Below, piece by piece: positions 11,946 to 25,705 of a stretch of DNA of 64,000 bases. Both the position numbers and the translations under genes were made by a program. The notes beneath the pieces were generated by a model, which was not told where the DNA came from, did no database searches, and was given only the letters and a program-made list of their open reading frames with translations. Each line of letters starts with the position of its first letter. Position 1 is the stretch's first letter. The stretch comes from Pyrocephalus nanus (taxonomy: Eukaryota; Chordata; Aves; Passeriformes; Tyrannidae), in NCBI GenBank assembly GCA_038380795.1, contig CM076260.1, positions 34,630,634 to 34,694,633 of the forward strand, written 5' to 3'.

Positions 11946-14900
11946 AATCAAACCAAACCCATACTAAATGCTTATCAGTCACCTGTAACTATTCTCTGCT
12001 ACATGCTCATGTTACCAATGCATGATGATACTGCTGATGATACCCAGTTGTAAACACATGCAGTAACACCATTTATTTCTTTATCCTATTGGTAAATAGA
12101 AGTAAACCCTTTCTCTTCCACAGTATAGCTCTAGGAAGAGAGAAAGATGCACACACTTTCTTCTTAGTATTTCCCAAGCAATGAATTGCGAGTTTAAACA
12201 GCACACAGAAGAGCAAAGGCATAGCCTATGAGTGCACACACTTCACACCTCAGAGCATTTCATATACCAGAGCATCTCACAGCTACAGAAAGGTAGCAGG
12301 TCATCTTCTTTTTAGTGCACCCTGCTAAGCAATCCCTGTAGTGTCTGCCCTGGGGAGCATTACCTCCTCTAGGAGGGTTTCAGAATAGATAGAATGCCAT
12401 CCAAAATGGAAGCCCTAACTCCTCAGCAGCAGTGACTTCAACACAAATGTTAAATAGCCATTAGCATCAATGCCTGACCAACTCTCTTTCAAAGTGCTTG
12501 GAATGCCTTAGCCCACCACAGATAATATGTAAGTCTTCTAAAAGGATGTTTATTTGTCAGTCTAAAAGCACACCTGATGCTGAAGGTGTGCATAACACAC
12601 TCAATAAATAGGCTGTGGCTCCTCTTCCATTCCTAACCAATTTTTACAAAAAAACCCACACGTATTCTCTACAGATAATGTAATTTCTTACTTTCCAGTT
12701 TCTAGCTGTATTTGGCTGCACTGAAAGATTTACCTCACCTACTGCAGCAGATCAGTTGCACTGCTCTAAAGAGAAGCCTAGGAATAAACTAGCATATATG
12801 TCATAGGCAGTGGTGTGGAGGCCAAAGCCCTGGAGCAAAATATGGGGCAACTAAGACTCGTGGCAGAAACGTATCTATTACTACTAAGTATGCTCCTAAA
12901 GAGTAACATGAATTTGTTCATTCCCTGAAAGCCACTCCAAATAATAAGTTTTAAACACTTCAGTGCAAAAGCTGATGCCGACAGACTGAAAATCACTAAC
13001 TGCAAAAAAGTTCAAGTCTCCAAGACAAGGGATTCAGATCTTAAAATCAGAATTATCACCTGCTTTATGCTGGAGTGATCAGCATCAGTGCTGTGTCTTG
13101 CTTTACTTTAAGCACTGTCTTAGAGAATCGGACATTATCGGGATCATCCACAGAGAGATTCACAGTTGCTGGATAAGAGAATCTGAAAATTCAAGTTCTT
13201 TTTCCAAAGGCTGATCAGACACCTGAAAAAATCTTGCACCATCCTCTTTATTCATCCTGTGGCACAAGCTGTCACTTGTCTGTGTTGTCCTAAATGAGTG
13301 CTAGGATGGTGTAGAATTCCAGTCCATGGGAATGGATGCAATATGCAAACTACTGTCTACAACAAGCCACAACTTCAGGGCTGTGCAACATCTCCTGGAC
13401 CAGAAGGGAGGCAACTATACCTATAATTTTGTACAAAAGGTAAAGATGAAGTAGCATTCATTTGCAGACCTTGTGTGGGATTTGATAGGCTCCCCTTGAA
13501 AAGTTGTTGAACTAAGGAAAGTAATGGTTCTCTTATTGAAGGAAGCGACTCTTAAAAGGTTTGCTTTTGGGGCCAAATGATGTTCAAATTAAGAAGCTCT
13601 GTAAATCTGGCAGTGGGTGTTTCATGAGGGGGAAATTTTAGTTTATAAATCTCTATTGAATAGAGCAGGACAAAGCCAATGAGTAGACCTCTCCTGTACT
13701 GTATGACCTGATACTTCAGTGTTGCCACTAGAGTCTTTGGCCAAGTAGAAGTGTGAAAACGTAATAAAATCTCTGCCCTTTAAGTATATTTCTTTAAGGA
13801 ATGTACTGCTTCGGGAAATCTGGGAGTTTGTAACAAGGAAGGTCTGGCATAGAGTTAAAATCTCCTCAAAAATTCAGGAAAAAGGAAAACATTGAAGAGT
13901 AACGTGGTTATATGGCTTGCCAAAATAACATTGCTATTTTAAAATGCAGTTACATAGTTTATTTGCTGAAAAGCATATAGCCTACCTTTTATGTGGTATT
14001 GGCACTAGAAAGAAAAGATTAGTCAGAGTAAAGACATTTAATTTGGGATAATGTACTTTATGTCCAGTCTTCTGCACGTAGATCCACCAGATGACTGCTT
14101 TAGCAAAGAAAACAAGAAGGTTTTAACAAATACTGCATTAATAACTGTCACACAAACTGTCTTTCCCATGTAGTGAAAAGCATCTGTACGAAACCTCTTT
14201 GTTTCAGGGGACTGTCTCAGTAGGATGTAAGGAAATGAGGAAGATAATCATATGCCAAAACCCATAGAAACCTAAGTACTCATTGTTTCAGAGTGCAGAT
14301 GCCCTTTAAAAGATAAATTTGAGTCCTCTAAATTTATGGAGGAGGGAGAATGCTCAGTTATAACCTCGCACAACAGATAGTGGGAATGTGTAGAAAATAA
14401 CAGTACAAGCCAAATAAGGACAGGGATCCCCTGGAAACATCCAAGACTTTGTGAAGGAAGTAAACAAGGAAACACAGAGAAAGTCATGGCCAGTACTTTA
14501 CTTTTGGCCCTCTTGCACAAAAACCAACAAGGATGTCTGTAGAAGAGCCCCGAGCCTTGCTGGCTGTCTTCCTCAGAAGACTGTTAAGAGGGGGAAGAAA
14601 ATGACCAAACATTGACTGTTGCCAAACATTTTGAGATTCATGTTTTGAGAAGGGATGGCCTCATTTCCTCCTGCTCACAGCCAAGATGTACTTCCTCCAG
14701 CAAAAACAGAGCAATGCACCAGTAAGAGGTAGAAATTTAGATCCGAAAGCCAAAAATTCCATGCTTGTGATGTGTTTTAGGATAAGTTTTTCTGAGCATA
14801 ATTACAAGTCCCTTAAAGATTACCTGCATAAGAAATCATGTATGCAGTTCATGAGAGCAGGAAGGGGCTTATCATAGGTAAAGCTCCAATTCAGACAAGA

Positions 14901-15683
14901 CTAAATGGAAGAATAACTCAAAGCACAACTTCTGTAAATACCTTCCCCTTCCACTACTGCTGTAGATTATACCTACATGGAAGCACCAAGTACATACAAA
15001 AAACCCACCACATGGAGGACATTATATTTCATAATGCTAGGTCAGGACTACCTATTCTCAGTTTAGCACAAGCCAATCATTCATGATTTTATTCTAAGGT
15101 GAAAGTTTAATAAAAAGATAAAAATTCACACTGTAAGTAAATGGTGAAACATACTGCAAAAATGTTAGCAAAGGTCATGAATATAATGATTTAAAAGAGA
15201 CTAGATGACTACATGCATATGAACTAAAGAATATCCCAATGTTTTCAAAAATCAAAACATAACTTTTTTTCATTCAAATATTTCTTAAATGAGAAACTGG
15301 CTTAATATTTACAAAGCACTCTGAGACCAAAATGAGGCCAACTGATATGTCCTGTGCAAGATTCTCACACCTTTCCCTGCAGCAGCGTTACTGGCAGCTG
15401 ACAGACCAAGTTCAAAAAACCTTAGGCACAATCCACTGTAGAAGACAGTATAGGAGCAGAGAGGAATTCAACACTCTCAGCTCTCCTTTTCCAACATTTC
15501 AGAATAGGCCAAACATTTTGCTGGGAGATTCTATTAGTCTTACTTTCAAGGCAAGGAAGCAATGGCACACTAAGCTAAATTTTAGCTTGATGAAAGTAAC
15601 AGAACAGATCAGAATCATGCCTAAGAGTAAAATTCCTGGGTGTCATGAGGTGTCATTGTGCTTGAATTAAGTGGCAAGGCTAT

Positions 15684-15716
15684 TAAAAAAAAAAGAAGAA
15701 GAAGAAAACAAAAAGT
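15684..15716. repeat. A-rich/(AAG)n tract
   Basis: A run of ten followed by four GAA units and another A-rich stretch. Confidence 0.85.
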
Positions 15717-16255
15717 TGCCTGGAAGATGTCAGCAGCTGCCATCTTCATGAAAGTGAAAATGACCAAAAGTTTCAAAAGTGATTGGGTAGGGGTTGCAGC
15801 TGTCATCATTGTCAGGCTTTTGAAGTCCATAAGAGAAAGATTGTCTAAAATTAGATGAAATGCTACAGCTATGCTAATTCTCTGTCAAAATATTATGGAA
15901 TAACTTTTCACCTGAATCATGTGCTTAACACGCACAATACACATCAGTGCCTCCTGGAGAGCAGAATTCCAACTGGTTACTTTCAAAGATGCATTTTCCT
16001 GTATTTTATATCTTTATTGCAAAACCTTTTGATTTCACAGATTGTTCTAACAAACAAGCCCTTACAAGTGATTGGTTAAAAAACCTCCATGTTTCCTTTT
16101 TTTTACTTCCAGGTGAAAATACCCAGAAAAAACTGCTCTGAAACTAGTGCTTTGTTATACCTCTTAATATAACTTTTATGTTACACAATAATCACTTTCA
16201 AGTAAGTTAATATATTCATTATCTCTAGCAACAACAGACTAATAAAGTCCCAAAA

Positions 16256-16278
16256 CATATATATATACACACACACAC
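16256..16278. repeat. Compound (AT)n(AC)n microsatellite
   Basis: CATATATATATA runs directly into CACACACACAC in intron 3. Confidence 0.9.
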
Positions 16279-19014
16279 CCCTACAGCTTTCCAGGAAAAA
16301 AAACCCCAAAACATCTAGATGTGCCGAAAAAAATCTAAGGGAGGGTGTTGTTATACTGGTGAAAAAGTTAGGTCAAATAAATCCAGACATTCTAGTCTCA
16401 GTCAAGAAAACATCACGTATCTGAGGGAGAGAGAGTCACAAAAAAGCTCCAGGAACTGAACTTTTTTGGCTCATGTGATCCAGGAGTACTTGACAAGTTT
16501 CTGGCCTCCAGTAAACTGAATCTGGTTTCTTAAGAGACTTGGATGCCACAGACATCCAATGGAATTAAGAAGAATAGCTCCAATAAAAGCCTCATTAAAA
16601 ATCACAAAAAATCAGCCTTGTGCTGGCCAACAGACTGCAACTTCTGATGCCAAAGTCTAACATTCTGCATGTTCTGTGACAGGAAATAAATACTTCCCTG
16701 TTCTCTAAGTTATTTTCTTTATTAAAAAGTGATGCTATCTTGTAGCTGGCAATCTCAATATGTAAACATTACTATGTCAACAAAGAAAGAATTCATTTTT
16801 GCAACATTTGTATTCAATATAGTGCATCTGAATAATTGGAAATGTAAATATATACAATAAATGCAAATAAATACATTCTTTTTGATAAATACAAAGAAAG
16901 GAATAAGTCTCAAACTGGTATGTGTTGAGTCAGTCAAACACTTCAATGAGGAGGCAATCTGCTAAATAACTTCAAAGCTAAGCCTAACATACTCTGCCTT
17001 TTAAGAGACTACATCTGTATCTTTAATATGCTGCATCAGATCCAATATACCTGCTTTAAAAATGGTTCCTAGTCAGCTTGACAGTGTGTGACTGCATCGG
17101 GAAGTTATTTCAAAGGAACTCTGCCATGCCTGTGTGGCTGCAATAGTTACCAGGGCTGACTCTGTTCATATTCTGTTCGAAATGGCTTTTCCTTCTAGGA
17201 ATGGCAATGCATAAACAGTCACCTAACATTTTAACAGCATCCAAAGTCTTCAGCGTAGCAGTACTTGGCAATTTTTCCTCCCTTCTTTGAATGCTGAGTT
17301 TACATAAGAACCTTAAACTCCTGGGTGTTCTCTATACAATGTAAAAAGTTGATCTTGGATTCTAAGAGGAAATTTCCATTAAGCTTTCCCATATTTATTC
17401 TTGTTGGATGAAAGAACTGTTATATTTCAGAAATCCATTTACAGAAATAGATTGCTTCTTGGTATGTCAGCAAAAGCTGTCATATATATATGTACACGCT
17501 TTGTGCAACTGAAGAATTTTTTACTTTAGAAATTTAAATGATAGACACTCTGCCCCCAAAAGTGACCTAGCAGAGATTCTGAGATAATGCTCTTAAAATG
17601 ACAATGTGAGCACTGCAATTAACCCACAGTCCCATTATATTCCCAGCATAAGCAAAGCTTTTATCTGTACAGGTCTAAATTCCTTCTCTGAACAACTTCC
17701 CCGGAGAATCCTCTTTCTTCCCTCATCCTCCTCAACAGTCAGGACGAAGACCAGAGAGACTGGACTTCTAAATTATTTTTATGTAACTGTGTGGTGTAGG
17801 CAGGTGCATGTTAGAGATCTGCTATCAGATCTCTGGTGTTTATTTCTGTAATAACACTTATTCATTAAACTGGTGGATTTACAGCTGAATACTCAGAGCA
17901 AGTAATGCAATCTTGAGTTGAGTCTGATTTTTACAAATAAAATACATACGAGCTTCAAACCATTGAGTCAAATTACTTTGCAGCTGGTTCTCTTGAGAAA
18001 TAATGCTTAATCAGATGGTCAGCTGCTCAGCCATGAATGTTTTTTCTATAACTGCAAAATATTACTTCAGAATGAAAACCTCTCGCCTGAGCCACAGTCT
18101 TTCTATAACTGTAAGCACATCATGTGAGCCCATATAGTCTTCTAAAAACACGTAAGGCAGTCACAGAAGATGATCTCATTTAATGATTCCATGGGACATC
18201 TATTTTTTAAACTTCAAATAAATTTTCGTTGTTCCTTGCCTCAAGATATAATTTGTGAGCCAGGGGCTTCAAACTTCACAATGTAAAAAAATGTAACCGA
18301 ACATTGAAAAAAAACCTTACAGATGTAAACTGAATGATAAGGCACTGCCTTGCAAATTCCAGTGTGATAAATATGTTCTGAAGCAACTGGGTAATTTTTA
18401 ACTTATTTAACTATATAAACAAGTCTGTTTCTAATGGGATCTTCATTAAACTATGATATATCAAACATTTTCTGAGCTATGGGAAGAGATAGTAATAAAA
18501 ATACTCCAAAATAAAAAACATTCTGAAAGAAAAACAGTCACTTATCAATAAAGACAGTATTTACATATGATTTAGCATAAAACAGATAAACAGTTCTTAC
18601 AGATAAGAATACCTTTTTTTTTTTAATGTAGGACCAAATTATACCTTTTTCCTTAATTGCAACATCCGGGGAAAAAAATTAATCAAAATTGTAATATTGT
18701 ATTGACTGGACTAAATTTTACATATTTTACTGCTTCTCTCCTTCTGAATGTTAAATTTAATGTTTATTTTTTCTTCTATGTCCATCTCATGGAGGATGCT
18801 GTTTATGAGGGATGTTTATAAGGCTTATATGGCTAAATGAGTCACAGTCTAGAATGCAATTCCAAAATCAATTAAATTGGTTGCTTTGCATAGTTGGTTT
18901 TGGAATAATTTAGAAAAGGTTTTTCTTAGGAAAAAACAGATCTCTGTAATAGAGAACAGTGAAAGACTGCAAAGTATAGGTATTTTCCTTAATCAGGACA
19001 GTTTGTCAAAGATC

Positions 19015-19078
19015 AGAGAATCACAGAATTGTTTGGATTGGAAGATACCTTAAAGATCTTCCAGTTCCAGCCCCACTG
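19015..19078 (-). mobile_element. CR1 LINE 3' tail, minus strand (sense part of an inverted insertion)
   Basis: Plus-strand text AGAATCACAGAATTGTTTGG, then ATTGGAAGATACCTTAAAGA and CAGTTCCAGCCCC, is the reverse complement of a CR1 3' terminus. Read on the minus strand it ends in ATTCTGTGATTCT, the octamer repeat that closes CR1 elements. Only the last 60 or so bases are present in this orientation. It abuts a CR1 segment in the opposite orientation starting near 19088. Confidence 0.85.
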
Positions 19079-19087
19079 CAAAAGAGA

Positions 19088-19415
19088 CATTGGGGTGCTG
19101 GAGCATATCCAGAGAAGAGCAAGAAAGCTGGTAAAGGGTCTGGAAAGTTGGTCACTTTAGGAGCAGCTGAAGGAGATGGGGTTGTTTAGTCTGGACAAGA
19201 GGAGGTTCAGGGGATTTCTTATTGCTCTCTAGAATTACCTGAAAAGAGGTTATAGCAAGGTGGGGGTCAGTCTCTTCTCCCAGGCAACCAGTGACAGGAC
19301 TTGAGAAAATGGTATCAAGCTGTGCCAAGGGAGGTTCAGCTTGGACAGCAGGAAGAATGTCTTCATTGAAGAGGTTATCAAGTATTGGAATGAGCTACCC
19401 AGGGAGGTGGTCCTT
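19088..19415 (+). mobile_element. CR1 LINE fragment, end of ORF2, plus strand (inverted part)
   Basis: The segment begins near TTGGGGTGCTGGAGCATATC and continues through GAGATGGGGTTGTTTAGTCT, the Leu-Phe-Ser-Leu region near the end of the CR1 reverse-transcriptase ORF, to AGCTACCCAGGGAGGTGGT. It corresponds to the C-terminal end of ORF2, with frame-breaking changes, and stops about 100 bases before the 3' end. Those missing bases are followed in the consensus by the tail piece found in reverse at 19015-19078. No functional protein remains. Confidence 0.88.
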
Positions 19416-20586
19416 GTGAAATATTTTATATGGCAGTGGATATCAAAACAAGGGGAAATGAGGCCAGTGTAAGCAAAGACTTAATTTTCAGACACATTTA
19501 GCACTTCCTGGAAGGCCAATAAAATTACCATGGTGTTAAATACTGAGGGGAAAAAAGGAGATGACTTCTCTTGCTAAGGGAGACACCTAAAAGCCACAGA
19601 TCATTAAACACGTTTAAGTTAGCATTCTTGAGGTATTTTTGAAATTTTTAATGCACAGAGGAGTGGGAATTCTTGTTTTCTGCAGTTGGCCAGATGGTCC
19701 TGACTCATTCTGTTAGTCATGAGGCCAAAATGATTTTCACATTAACAACAACAAAACCTTGAAGCCGTAAGTCTCCCTCAAATACCGCCTGCTGAAGAAT
19801 TTGTGAGCAGTCATTTGTTCCCTTAAATCTTGCAAGCTTCTTATTTTTGATCAATGCCTTGACTGTACAAAATCTATTTCTGTTAACAGAGCTATGCACA
19901 CGCAGCTCATTTATCTCTTCCTTCTACAGAAGGCTCCAAAGTGTTGTTCCAGCTTGCACTTGAAGGCAGTAATATACACAAGGTTCTCAACAAACAGCAA
20001 CCACTATAAATCTCAAGCTCTGTGAGCTGATGTTCACAAGGCAGAGTGAAACAGAAGGATCTATCCTTCTTTCATACCACTTCCCCATCACTCTATAAAT
20101 ACAAGTACTGTATACTGAATTAAAGCACTCCAGCAACCAACCCATGAAGCAACAAATTATTAAGCAGTGAGACAAGCACTTTGATGATTATTCATTATTT
20201 TTAAGATGTCAGTAGGCACATATGTAATGCATCCTTAGTTTTTATATATATATATATCTATAAATACCTCTAATGTAAATATTTATATAGGCAAAAGTCT
20301 ACACTCTTGAAGTTGCTAAGACATATTTAAGACTAAGGTTCCATCCTTCCCCAGTCTTGTAACATGCAACTAAGATTCTAAAACAGTTAATAAGATTAAA
20401 AATATACTCAAGTTTTAATGCAATTAAACCAACCATTTGCCTACTTAATGCAATTAAAATTATTGTTTAATGCAGACAAAAAGTGTAGCTTGAATTATCT
20501 TTATTGTAGTTTTGGATTACATTCAGCTATACTAGAAAACCCCTGCAGAAATCTGCCAAGACGAAAATAAAACACAATTGTTTTTA

Positions 20587-20778
<192 letters not shown>

Positions 20779-21296
20779 TTAGACAGACATCAAGGGAATA
20801 TATAAAGTAGATTTAGAAATACAGAGGTGTTTGAATAATTAAAGTTGTTTGTTCTATAATAGCCTCTTTCTTGTCAAAAGTATTTTAATTCTTCCTTGTC
20901 TTAAAAGAATAAATGGTTCAGAAACAAATAACAAACTGGTTGAGAAAGAGAAGCTGAAACCATCAAGAAGTTGACAAAGTACATACTCAAGAAGCTAATT
21001 CCTCTCAGGTATAAAACACTGACCTGCACTGAGGATTTGGTCTGTCAGAACCTTTTCTGTACATATCAGTTGTTCCACTTGAAATGAGACCATCATTAAA
21101 TATAACTTAAACAAGCTTACTCACTTGCCCAAAGAAAACAAAACTAAAAATGTTAAGCTTTTGCAAGCTCTTGCCTCAGTAGAAATTTATCTTAAATCCA
21201 GAATAATATTTAACATAAATACTGAAGAATAAAGCTTTCAAAAACAAAACATACAAGTATGGCCTTTCATCCCTCAACTCTATGTTTGTCATGAAA

Positions 21297-21338
21297 TCTT
21301 TTATCTCCTAATGAAAATCTTTTATCTCCCAATGAAAA
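21297..21338. repeat. 21-base tandem duplication
   Basis: TCTTTTATCTCCTAATGAAA at 21297 is repeated with one change (CCCAAT for CCTAAT) at 21318. Confidence 0.85.
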
Positions 21339-21750
21339 TTAATTTTTAAGAAGTTCTGTTTATTTAAAAAGAAAACCAATGAGACAAAAAAAATCAGAGA
21401 AATGAGAATGAAAAAAAAGTTCAAGTTTAGCTTCATCTGCTTTTGACTACCATCACACTAACACTGAATAATTACATTACTGCTTCAAGATCCCAACCAG
21501 GAAGCCAAATTTCAATGCTAGTGTGATAAATGATATGAGTCTGAGAGTGACTTCAAGTTATACCCGTTCACATAGGTATGACTCTGGCCACTTTGTGAAT
21601 ACTTAATTCTTAGGAATTTGGTGATCTTAAACCTCACCTCTCTATTCACTAGTTTTAGAAATGTTAAGTATTACTTTAAAAATTAAGTAGTCTTCTATAC
21701 TAATAGGTTATACAAAATCTTTAACTTATCTACACAATTTATGCAAGGGT

Positions 21751-21785
21751 TTGTGGGTTTTGTTGTTTTTGGTTTTTTTTTTTAA
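21751..21785. repeat. T-rich tract (GTTT-like)
   Basis: TTGTGGGTTTTGTTGTTTTT followed by GG and an 11-base T run in intron 2. Confidence 0.8.
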
Positions 21786-24700
21786 TTTGCAATGGATTAC
21801 TAATTACTTACACTCAAAAAGCTTAATATGACAATCATTTTATTACACAAGTGTTGAGGAAACACATACAACACATTAATTCCAAAAGCCTGGAGGTTCG
21901 TGTGCTTAAGTATTATTCACATAAATTTCCTTCTGCGTTCTCATGCATCACATGCCCCAATAAAATGAAATTCATTCTTTAGGAAGACACAGTCAGGTAG
22001 CTATCTAAAAAAGAACAGCTTAGTGAATCTGAATGTGTTTCATTCAAGCTTAGCTTGTATATCCCTGTATATCAGGGAAGAACTTCTTCTGCAATCTGCG
22101 TTATAAAACTTTAATGAGCCCTATAAGCAAGGCTAGTGCAGCCAGTTTGGCAGGTGAGGACTGTATTGAGGTGACAGAAGTGAAGCAAAACAGTGTCACT
22201 CCGCTTGTGTCACAAGGGGTATTTTATACCCTAAATAGATAAAGATCTAGAAACCAAAAAGTTGCAGAAGTATTCTAATACCATCACCACGAGGCAATGC
22301 GAACCACCTTCCATCCTACCCATTAGTTTTGAATGTTCTCCAAGGTTAAATTATAGCCTGCTCTTATAGTTGTCAGCTACAAATATACATACATCCAAAT
22401 TTTCTTTTATATTATTACATTTCCCTACATTTGCCTTTCATTTTCCCAGTATTTCATTATGACATAGCATATCTTCCATTGTCCTTAAATTTTTCTTTAT
22501 TAAAACCTTTCTCCTGGGGATGACTATCCTCATACTTAGCTTGAAATATGTTTCATGCACATATAGTTGTGAATACACATGAAGACGTTAATTTCATTTC
22601 CAGAGAATATTTAAAGTGATATTAGAGAATATTATGCATACTCTGCCCTGCTCTGTACTGGAGACTGCAAGCACCATGGAAGCCACAGCACTTTTTTGAA
22701 GCAGTTGCCAGTATTTTTTTTTTTAATCTCTTTCACTTAAAATGAGGTGTGGCTACTTAAGACTTTAAAATACCTTTGAATTATCTTTCCTTATTACTCG
22801 GATCAAGCCTGGATTTTAAATGGGGTTAAGAAATCTTTTACAAAAGAAATTAAAAGTTCAGCAAAAGGCTTCCTCAAGGGCTTCAAATCAAAAAACTCCT
22901 CGTTAAAGCTCTACATTTTGTTTTTACTGTCCTGTAGCATTAAGCAGGAGGTTTATTTTTTTATTTGTATTTATTGTGCCACTTTTATATTCATGATATG
23001 CTAAAGAACTTGCAAAGGCAATGACTACATACTATTTATAATCATATTTTCATATATTACATACTTGATCATATCCAAATCAGTATAAGAAATATCATTA
23101 TAAAGTGAAAAGTACTTTTCAATGGCAGGTGTATCTCTTCTTTCTCAGGTTAGTAACTTGCTTTGTCAGGGGTATAATCTTTCTCAAAAATTCTTCATAA
23201 GAGGAAACACAAAAATGCTTCATCCTCAGTGTTGTGATGTTTATAACACATTAGACAACAAGTATGCATCTTTTAGCTACATCCAAGTAACCTACACAAC
23301 CAGAAGCCTGAAGTGGTTTTCTGCATTGTGGTTTAAAAAATATATTTAAAATTCAGTATTTAAGGGAATCTTTTACTGAAGCCCACATTTAATTGAAAAC
23401 ATAGTGAAAACAAGCAATAAAACACTGAGAACAATCATTTGTGCTATAAAAAGGGAGAAAAATATGATCTATCCTCAGACAAGAAGTCTTGAATGAAGAT
23501 TTCAGGGAAGAGTTTCAGAGGACAAAACCCAAGGTCTGGCAAGTCAGACAGAGGAGACTGCCAAGCATTCAATTTTCAGTATATCACTTTTCCCCCTCTT
23601 GCCTCTATTTCACCTAAGAACTTTTCATAGTAGGCTGCTATTGTGAAGGGAGCAAAATACAGAAAAAACAAAAGGATATAGCAAGATATTAACCAAACCC
23701 AAAACTGATATATACCGCGAAATTACTGATGATTTCTTACAACAATTAGCCCAACTATCACTGGTGTGCATTTTACAAGGCAAAACGGAAAGGTGGAAGA
23801 AACCTAAACTCAAAATTTCTTTGCTCTTATCTTATAAAACATGAGAGCAAATAAAGAAAGGTAGGAGGAAAGGCTATTATTTTTAACCTGTGTAAGATAC
23901 CTAGCTCCATTACTTTGCATCATCAGCATCTATATAAAAATGCATTAAAGACAGAGAACTTTAAGAAAAAAAACAAAATAAAATGGCATTCTCTGAAAAA
24001 GTGAATTGATGGCCTCCCTCCTAACGTTCACACATCCAGTATAACATTTTAGGAGTGTAACTCCTTGAAGAAACAAAAGCCCAGGCAGAAGGTGTGGCTG
24101 TGTCAGGGACAACAATTTCATTGTCCATAAAGAGGAAGAAGAAAGACAATTAAAAACATGCAAGGAACACAAAAAAAGATTCATGTATTTTCAGAATCTA
24201 TCACAGCTTTTCCAAATTAAGTTAGAGGGATGGAATTATTTCCTCTTACTTATGTTGCCAAACATACCAAGCAATATATTTGCTGCTTTTCCACATTCAT
24301 TTTTGTGTATGAACTCTTGGTATTTCAGAGTACAGCAATTTCATGCTGCAAGTCAGCAATGGAGTTTCAGCCATGCCAAAACATGTCATGCCATGGCAAG
24401 ATCTATCAGCTTAGCTTTATGAATTTTCACACACCCTCTTTCCAGTCAAAACTACAATCCTGCCAGTGTAAGATGCTCATACACAGCATTTATATTTCAT
24501 CAGACAGCACTCAGAATTCTGTCTGAGGTACTTGACAGCTTCCATCTCTGCAATATCTAAATGCTTGCACTTAAGCTTTTGTATTTGGACACAAAACACA
24601 CAGGTATATCCACTGTCGAGTCCAAGCTCTGGAAGGAAAACAACAGCTTCCCTTTATCTCTTTTCAATCCCTGTTTCTATGGGAGCAAGGACTATGCCAG

Positions 24701-25583
24701 ATGCATACTGCAAGAAATGTGGATTTTTTTTCTAGAATTAGGACATTACACTCAGTAGAAGGCAATAACTCTTACACAAGGTTGTCCTTGAGCACCCGCC
24801 TGTACAGGGAGCACTTGAGCTTTCCTTTTAAGTTCCAGCTAAAACAGTCAATGTCTTCTGGCATTCTCCATCAGTGAAGCTATTCAAGGGGTCACTGTGG
24901 CAGGATCCCAGTCACTCTTCTCTTTAAAATTCTTTGATACAGGTATAAACATAGGAGACCAGAGTTCAGAGTTCAGATATTGCCTTAAGGACTGAGCTCA
25001 CTCATGTGTAAAGCACATGCTCTCGGAGCAGGTCTTTATTGACATACTCAAATAAAATTGTCAGACACTCGACTTACAAACACAGCTACAAATCATGGTT
25101 TGTACATGCAACTTTTTTGAGCACTCAATTAACACAAGCATTTTATCTGTAAAGGAGCCCAAGATGTCTCTTGTGACAGTCTTCAATGGAAGTATCTTCC
25201 CCATACGAATGTTACCAAGTCTTTCCATCAGTGGTCTTAAACGTAGACTTACACATTTAACACAAATTATTTTATTTTGCTAAAAATTGGAGAAAACAGC
25301 ACAGCTGTATAAAGCCCCACTAATATATGAGGAAAATATATTTGTATCAAAACATCCCCTGGCATGAATAATGAATTTTGATCTGCTGGGTGTTCACATA
25401 GAACATAAACATAATTTCTTACAGAAACAATTTCATTTGGGGGATATTTGTGGATTTATATAATTTTACATGCTTAAGGGACGATCTGATTTAATTTACA
25501 CAAAATTGCATTGATTTAAGGTTTTCCCTAAAAGCTTATTTCTTAACTACTATGGACTTGTGCTATGAAAGCATACACTAGCT

Positions 25584-25705
25584 TAAAGCTGGAAGGCACC
25601 TCTGGAGATCCCCTCAACTGATCCCCTGCCCAAACAGAGTCAGCTAAAGCAGTTTGCACAGGATCATGTTCAATCAGGTTTTTAATATCTCCCATGGATC
25701 AAGAT
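25584..25705 (-). mobile_element. CR1 LINE 3' fragment
   Basis: Plus-strand text GCTGGAAGGCACCTCTGGAG, then CAGCTAAAGCAGTTTGCACA and CAGGTTTTTAATATCTCCCA, matches the reverse complement of the CR1 3' region (GGAAGGGACCTCTGGAGATC ... GGTTTTGAATATCTCCA). It is about 120 bases long, diverged and without an intact octamer tail. Confidence 0.8.

Noticed and set aside
15332..15670. 112-codon open frame, plus strand, in intron 3
   Set aside because: No similarity to any family I know; flanked by low-complexity sequence.
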